This document shows positions 6,502 to 9,395 of a stretch of 9,395 nucleotides of DNA, piece by piece. Source of the stretch: Bacillota bacterium. Lineage in GTDB: Bacteria > Bacillota > Bacilli > Paenibacillales > NBRC-103111. The position numbers and the translations under genes are program-made. Location of the stretch: assembly GCA_023391955.1 (NCBI GenBank), contig JAEWAA010000672.1:1-9395 (forward strand), given 5' to 3'. Numbering within the stretch: the stretch's first letter is position 1; each line of letters opens with the position of its first letter. Below the pieces are notes generated by a model, which was given only the letters and a program-made list of their open reading frames with translations, made no database searches and was not told the DNA's origin.

Positions 6502-7458
6502 ATGCAAGCCAAAACAGTCCGTCAAACCGGCCGGAGCTTCAGCCTTCAAAAGAGGACCTCCCGCCTGGCGGTTACCTGGAAGGAAATAAAGAAGAACAAG
6601 CACTGTTATCTGATGATGAGTCCGTACATGATCATCTTTTTCACCTTTACCGTATTGCCAGTTGCCTTTTCCCTGATTTTGAGCTTCTTCTATTTCAATA
6701 TGCTGGAGTTCCCCAGATTTGTAGGCTGGCAGAATTATTCCCGCCTGTTTTTGAACGATGACGTATTCATGATCGCGCTGAAGAATACGCTCCTGTTCGC
6801 CGTCATTACGGGGCCTGTCAGCTATATTGCCTGCTTTGTCTTCGCCTGGATCATCAATGAGCTGTCGCCCAAGGTGCGGGCGGTTATGACCCTGGTGTTT
6901 TATGCTCCATCCATATCGGGCAATGTATTTTTCATCTGGCTGATTGTATTCTCCGGAGACAGCTACGGCTATCTGAACGGTTTTCTGATGAAGGCCGGGT
7001 TTATTCTGGAACCGGTTCAATGGCTGACCAATGAGTCCTACATTCTGCCAATTATCATGATTGTGCAGCTTTGGCTGAGCTTGGGCACCAGCTTCCTGGC
7101 TTTTATTGCGGGTTTGCAGAATATCGACAAAACCCTGGTTGAAGCCGGAGCCGTGGATGGAATCAAGAACCGCTGGCAGGAGCTGTGGTTTATTACCCTG
7201 CCCTCCATGCGGCCTCAGCTGATGTTCGGCGCCGTTATGCAAATTACCTCGTCCTTTGCGGTGGCGGAAGTATCCACGGCCCTTGTCGGATTCCCGAGCG
7301 TAAACTATGCCGGCCATACCATCGTTACGCATCTGATGGACTACGGCACGATCCGCTTCGAGATGGGCTATGCTTCAGCCATCGCCACATTCCTGTTCCT
7401 GTTGATGGTTGGCTCCAACAAGCTGACGCAAAAGCTACTGAGAAGGGTGGGTGAGTAA
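6502..7458 (+). CDS. Sugar ABC transporter permease (MalF/UgpA-like, CUT1)
   Basis: This 318-residue inner-membrane subunit would form the transport pore together with the next gene product. After a basic cytoplasmic N-terminus (1-36), about six hydrophobic segments are visible near residues 38-64, 93-119, 125-148, 181-205, 236-262 and 289-307. The EAA loop that contacts the ATPase is clear: EAGAVDGIKNRWQELWFITLP starts at Glu214 and ends at Pro234, with the conserved Gly220. The segment before it (LWLSLGTSFLAFIAGLQNI) is typical of MalF-type permeases. The gap to the upstream fusion gene is only 16 bases and the gap to the second permease is 2 bases, so translation is probably coupled. No ATPase gene is adjacent, as is usual for Firmicute CUT1 importers that share an MsmX-type ATPase. 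Confidence 0.95.
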   Translation: MQAKTVRQTGRSFSLQKRTSRLAVTWKEIKKNKHCYLMMSPYMIIFFTFTVLPVAFSLILSFFYFNMLEFPRFVGWQNYSRLFLNDDVFMIALKNTLLFAVITGPVSYIACFVFAWIINELSPKVRAVMTLVFYAPSISGNVFFIWLIVFSGDSYGYLNGFLMKAGFILEPVQWLTNESYILPIIMIVQLWLSLGTSFLAFIAGLQNIDKTLVEAGAVDGIKNRWQELWFITLPSMRPQLMFGAVMQITSSFAVAEVSTALVGFPSVNYAGHTIVTHLMDYGTIRFEMGYASAIATFLFLLMVGSNKLTQKLLRRVGE

Positions 7459-7460
7459 AG

Positions 7461-8339
7461 GTGGCCGCGAAGGTATTACACATGGTTCGAATACCCGCCA
7501 AAAAGCTTAACCGCTCCTTTACCGTAAGCTTCCTGCTGTTTTTGCTTCTGGTCTTATTCGGGGCCTTCATGGCGTTGCCGTTGATTTATACGGTCAACAA
7601 CGCCTTTAAGCCGCTTGATGAGCTGTTTATTTTTCCGCCACGTTTCCTGGTGGCTAATCCCACCATGGACAATTTTTATGATCTGCTGGCCTTGATGGGC
7701 AAATCCTGGGTGCCGCTGTCACGGTATATATTCAACACACTGCTGATCACCATCATAGGAACGGCAGGTCACATCCTACTTGCTTCGGCTGCTGCCTTCC
7801 CTTTGGCAAAGTACCGGTTTCCCGGCTCCAAAATATTGTTTTCCATTGTAGTGCTGTCTCTGATGTTCTCGTCTCACGTAACCGCAATTCCTAATTATAT
7901 GGTTATGTCATGGGTCGGGTGGATCAACACACACGCTTCGATTATTGTGCCATCGCTGGCATTTCCGTTGGGACTCTTTTTGATGAAGCAATTTATGGAG
8001 CAGATTCCCGATGCCATTCTGGAGGCGGCCAAGATTGACGGAGCAAGCGAATTCAAGATTTTCTGGAGCATTGTCATGCCCAATGTGAAGCCGGCCTGGC
8101 TGACGCTGATGATCCTGCAGTTTCCGAAGCTGTGGGGAACCGATGGCGGAAGCTTTATCTACAGCGAGAACCTCAAGACACTTCACTATGCCTTGGGACA
8201 AATCTCCCAGGGAGGTATCGCCCGTGCCGGTGTTGGCGCAGCCGTTGCCCTCCTGCTGATGATTGTTCCAATTATCCTCTTCATCATTTCCCAGAGCAGT
8301 GTCATGCAAACCATGGCTACGTCCGGGATGAAGGATTAG
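7461..8339 (+). CDS. Carbohydrate ABC transporter permease (MalG/UgpE-like, CUT1)
   Basis: This is the second pore subunit, 292 residues if it starts at GTG 7461. An in-frame ATG at 7482 (residue 8) has GAAGG about eight bases upstream and is a good alternative, giving 285 residues; the sequence does not settle this. Hydrophobic segments lie near 22-46, 92-114, 124-148, 158-174, 209-226 and 257-278. ALPLIYTVNNAFKPLDELF (38-56) is the typical MalG-type first periplasmic entry. The EAA loop EAAKIDGASEFKIFWSIVMP runs from Glu188 to Pro207. GTG 7461 lies two bases after the stop of the first permease, and the secreted NHL gene follows 12 bases after this stop, so the three are almost certainly one operon. 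No truncation or frameshift is seen. Confidence 0.95.
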   Translation: MAAKVLHMVRIPAKKLNRSFTVSFLLFLLLVLFGAFMALPLIYTVNNAFKPLDELFIFPPRFLVANPTMDNFYDLLALMGKSWVPLSRYIFNTLLITIIGTAGHILLASAAAFPLAKYRFPGSKILFSIVVLSLMFSSHVTAIPNYMVMSWVGWINTHASIIVPSLAFPLGLFLMKQFMEQIPDAILEAAKIDGASEFKIFWSIVMPNVKPAWLTLMILQFPKLWGTDGGSFIYSENLKTLHYALGQISQGGIARAGVGAAVALLLMIVPIILFIISQSSVMQTMATSGMKD

Positions 8340-8351
8340 GGGGGATACAAT

Positions 8352-9395
8352 ATGAAAAAGTGGCTCAAAGAACAAGGTATACGCCTTTTGATGACAGTTT
8401 CTGTTTTAACCGGTTTGATCGCCGGCGGAATTCCGGCTTATGCTGCAAGCGGCCCTAATTCCTACAATTATACGTATTGGGGAGAAACAGCAGCAGCTCC
8501 CGCAGCATACCAGCCCAAAAAGCTGATTACCGGAGCAAGCCTGGGCATAGGAGAGCTGAAGGAGCCAAGCGATATTCATGTTACCTCCCAAAATCGGGTG
8601 TACGTACTTGATTCCGGCAATAACCGGATTGTGGTTCTGGAAGGCGGGTACAAGAAGGCGGAGATCATCGATTCCTTTGATAATAAGGGAAAGAAGGAAA
8701 CCTTTCAGAACCCTCAGGGGATTTACGTCACCGATGACGGACAGGTGATTGTCGCCGACACCGGCAATAACCGGGTTGTCCATTTGGATTCCAATCACAA
8801 GCTGGTCAAGATTATCGGGGCGCCCCAATCGGATTTGCTGCAGGCCAATTTCACCTTTCAGCCTGCCCGGGTCATTATGGACAAGGCGCAGCGGATTTAC
8901 GTCATGGCCACCGGTGTTTTCGACGGATTGATGGAATTCAGCGCCAACGGTGATTTTACTTCGTTTATTGGGGCCAACAAGGTGCAGGTGGACCCGGTGG
9001 AGTACTTCTGGAAAATGCTCTCCACCAAGGAGCAGCGCAGCCAGATGGTGATGTTCACCCCCACTGAATTCACCAATGTGGACATCAATGATGAGGGCTT
9101 TATCTACGCAACCAATGCTGATACCTCCGGCAACAACATCAAGATGCTGAACGCCCAAGGAACGGATATCCTGCGCAGAGAGGGCAAATACCCGCCCCAG
9201 GGAGATATCCGGTACACCTCTAATGAAGAGCGATCCCGCCTAATTGACATTGATGTGGCGGACAGCGAGATTTACAGTGTGCTGGACTCCAAGAAGGGGC
9301 GGATCTTCACCTATAATGGTGATGGGCATCTCATGTACATTTTTGGCGGTCTGGGCAACCAACTGGGCCAATTCCATACACCCATAGCCATGGAA
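8352..9395 (+). CDS. Secreted NHL-repeat beta-propeller protein, N-terminal part
   Basis: The reading frame is open to the window end (348 codons seen). ATG 8352 has GGGGGGA (8339-8345) six bases upstream. Residues 1-31 are a signal peptide (basic KKWLKEQGIR, hydrophobic core 11-27, AYA before a likely cleavage after Ala31), with no lipobox. NHL-type repeats follow near 69-97, 118-146 and 168-197. The first two carry the matching strands VYVLDSGNNRIVVL and VIVADTGNNRVVHL. Further blades are visible near 235-266 and 298-332, and another starts at about 335. NHL propellers bind proteins, nucleic acids or glycans, or act as lyases; no catalytic residues can be assigned here. Because it is exported and encoded right after the permeases, it may work with the importer outside the cell, possibly binding glycan or organising the complex. 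That role is inferred from position only. Confidence 0.85.
   Translation, partial: MKKWLKEQGIRLLMTVSVLTGLIAGGIPAYAASGPNSYNYTYWGETAAAPAAYQPKKLITGASLGIGELKEPSDIHVTSQNRVYVLDSGNNRIVVLEGGYKKAEIIDSFDNKGKKETFQNPQGIYVTDDGQVIVADTGNNRVVHLDSNHKLVKIIGAPQSDLLQANFTFQPARVIMDKAQRIYVMATGVFDGLMEFSANGDFTSFIGANKVQVDPVEYFWKMLSTKEQRSQMVMFTPTEFTNVDINDEGFIYATNADTSGNNIKMLNAQGTDILRREGKYPPQGDIRYTSNEERSRLIDIDVADSEIYSVLDSKKGRIFTYNGDGHLMYIFGGLGNQLGQFHTPIAME

Noticed and set aside
6469..7332. A 287-codon open frame on the minus strand
   Set aside because: It is antisense to the first permease, and its His/Gln/Gly-rich composition is typical of the reverse of hydrophobic codons. No ribosome site or domain supports it.
8406..9158. 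A 250-codon open frame on the minus strand opposite the NHL gene
   Set aside because: The + frame has a signal peptide, NHL repeats and a strong ribosome site. The reverse frame is a by-product of codon bias.

Overview
The window looks like a carbohydrate-utilisation locus from a low-to-mid-GC Firmicute, most likely Paenibacillus or a close relative such as Cohnella. The support is a lipoprotein signal followed by a Ser/Ala-rich linker, strong GGAGG-type ribosome-binding sites, CUT1-type sugar permeases with no ATPase gene beside them, and the overall protein style. The genus is an inference from style, not from a marker gene. All seven genes are on the + strand and closely packed. The first and last run off the window.

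Layout. Bases 1-324 are the 3' end of a GH95 (alpha-L-fucosidase family) gene. Bases 367-1917 are a complete GH43 beta-xylosidase/arabinofuranosidase-type enzyme with its C-terminal beta-sandwich, and no signal peptide. A 247-base gap (1918-2164) follows. It holds a long imperfect hairpin that could be a terminator, two AT-rich direct repeats exactly 20 bp apart, a weak promoter candidate and a perfect 7-bp inverted repeat. A second transcription unit appears to begin here: a lipoprotein solute-binding protein (2165-3520), a stem-loop (3534-3570), a 961-residue membrane-anchored protein carrying two related beta-rich domains fused to a second solute-binding domain (3600-6485), two ABC permeases (6502-7458 and 7461-8339), and a secreted NHL beta-propeller protein (8352 to beyond the end).

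Reading of the system. The two binding proteins and the permease pair form a CUT1-type sugar importer, probably energised by a shared ATPase encoded elsewhere. GH95 and GH43 suggest that the imported material is a fucose- or galactose-capped, xylose- or arabinose-containing plant glycan fragment. GH43 would act in the cytoplasm. This substrate guess rests only on linkage, and a likely terminator separates the enzymes from the importer.

The most unusual part is the importer operon. It has one conventional lipoprotein binding protein, plus a much larger anchored one with duplicated N-terminal domains and a helical linker, plus an exported beta-propeller. This is more than a simple importer needs and may be a substrate-sensing or surface-docking assembly.
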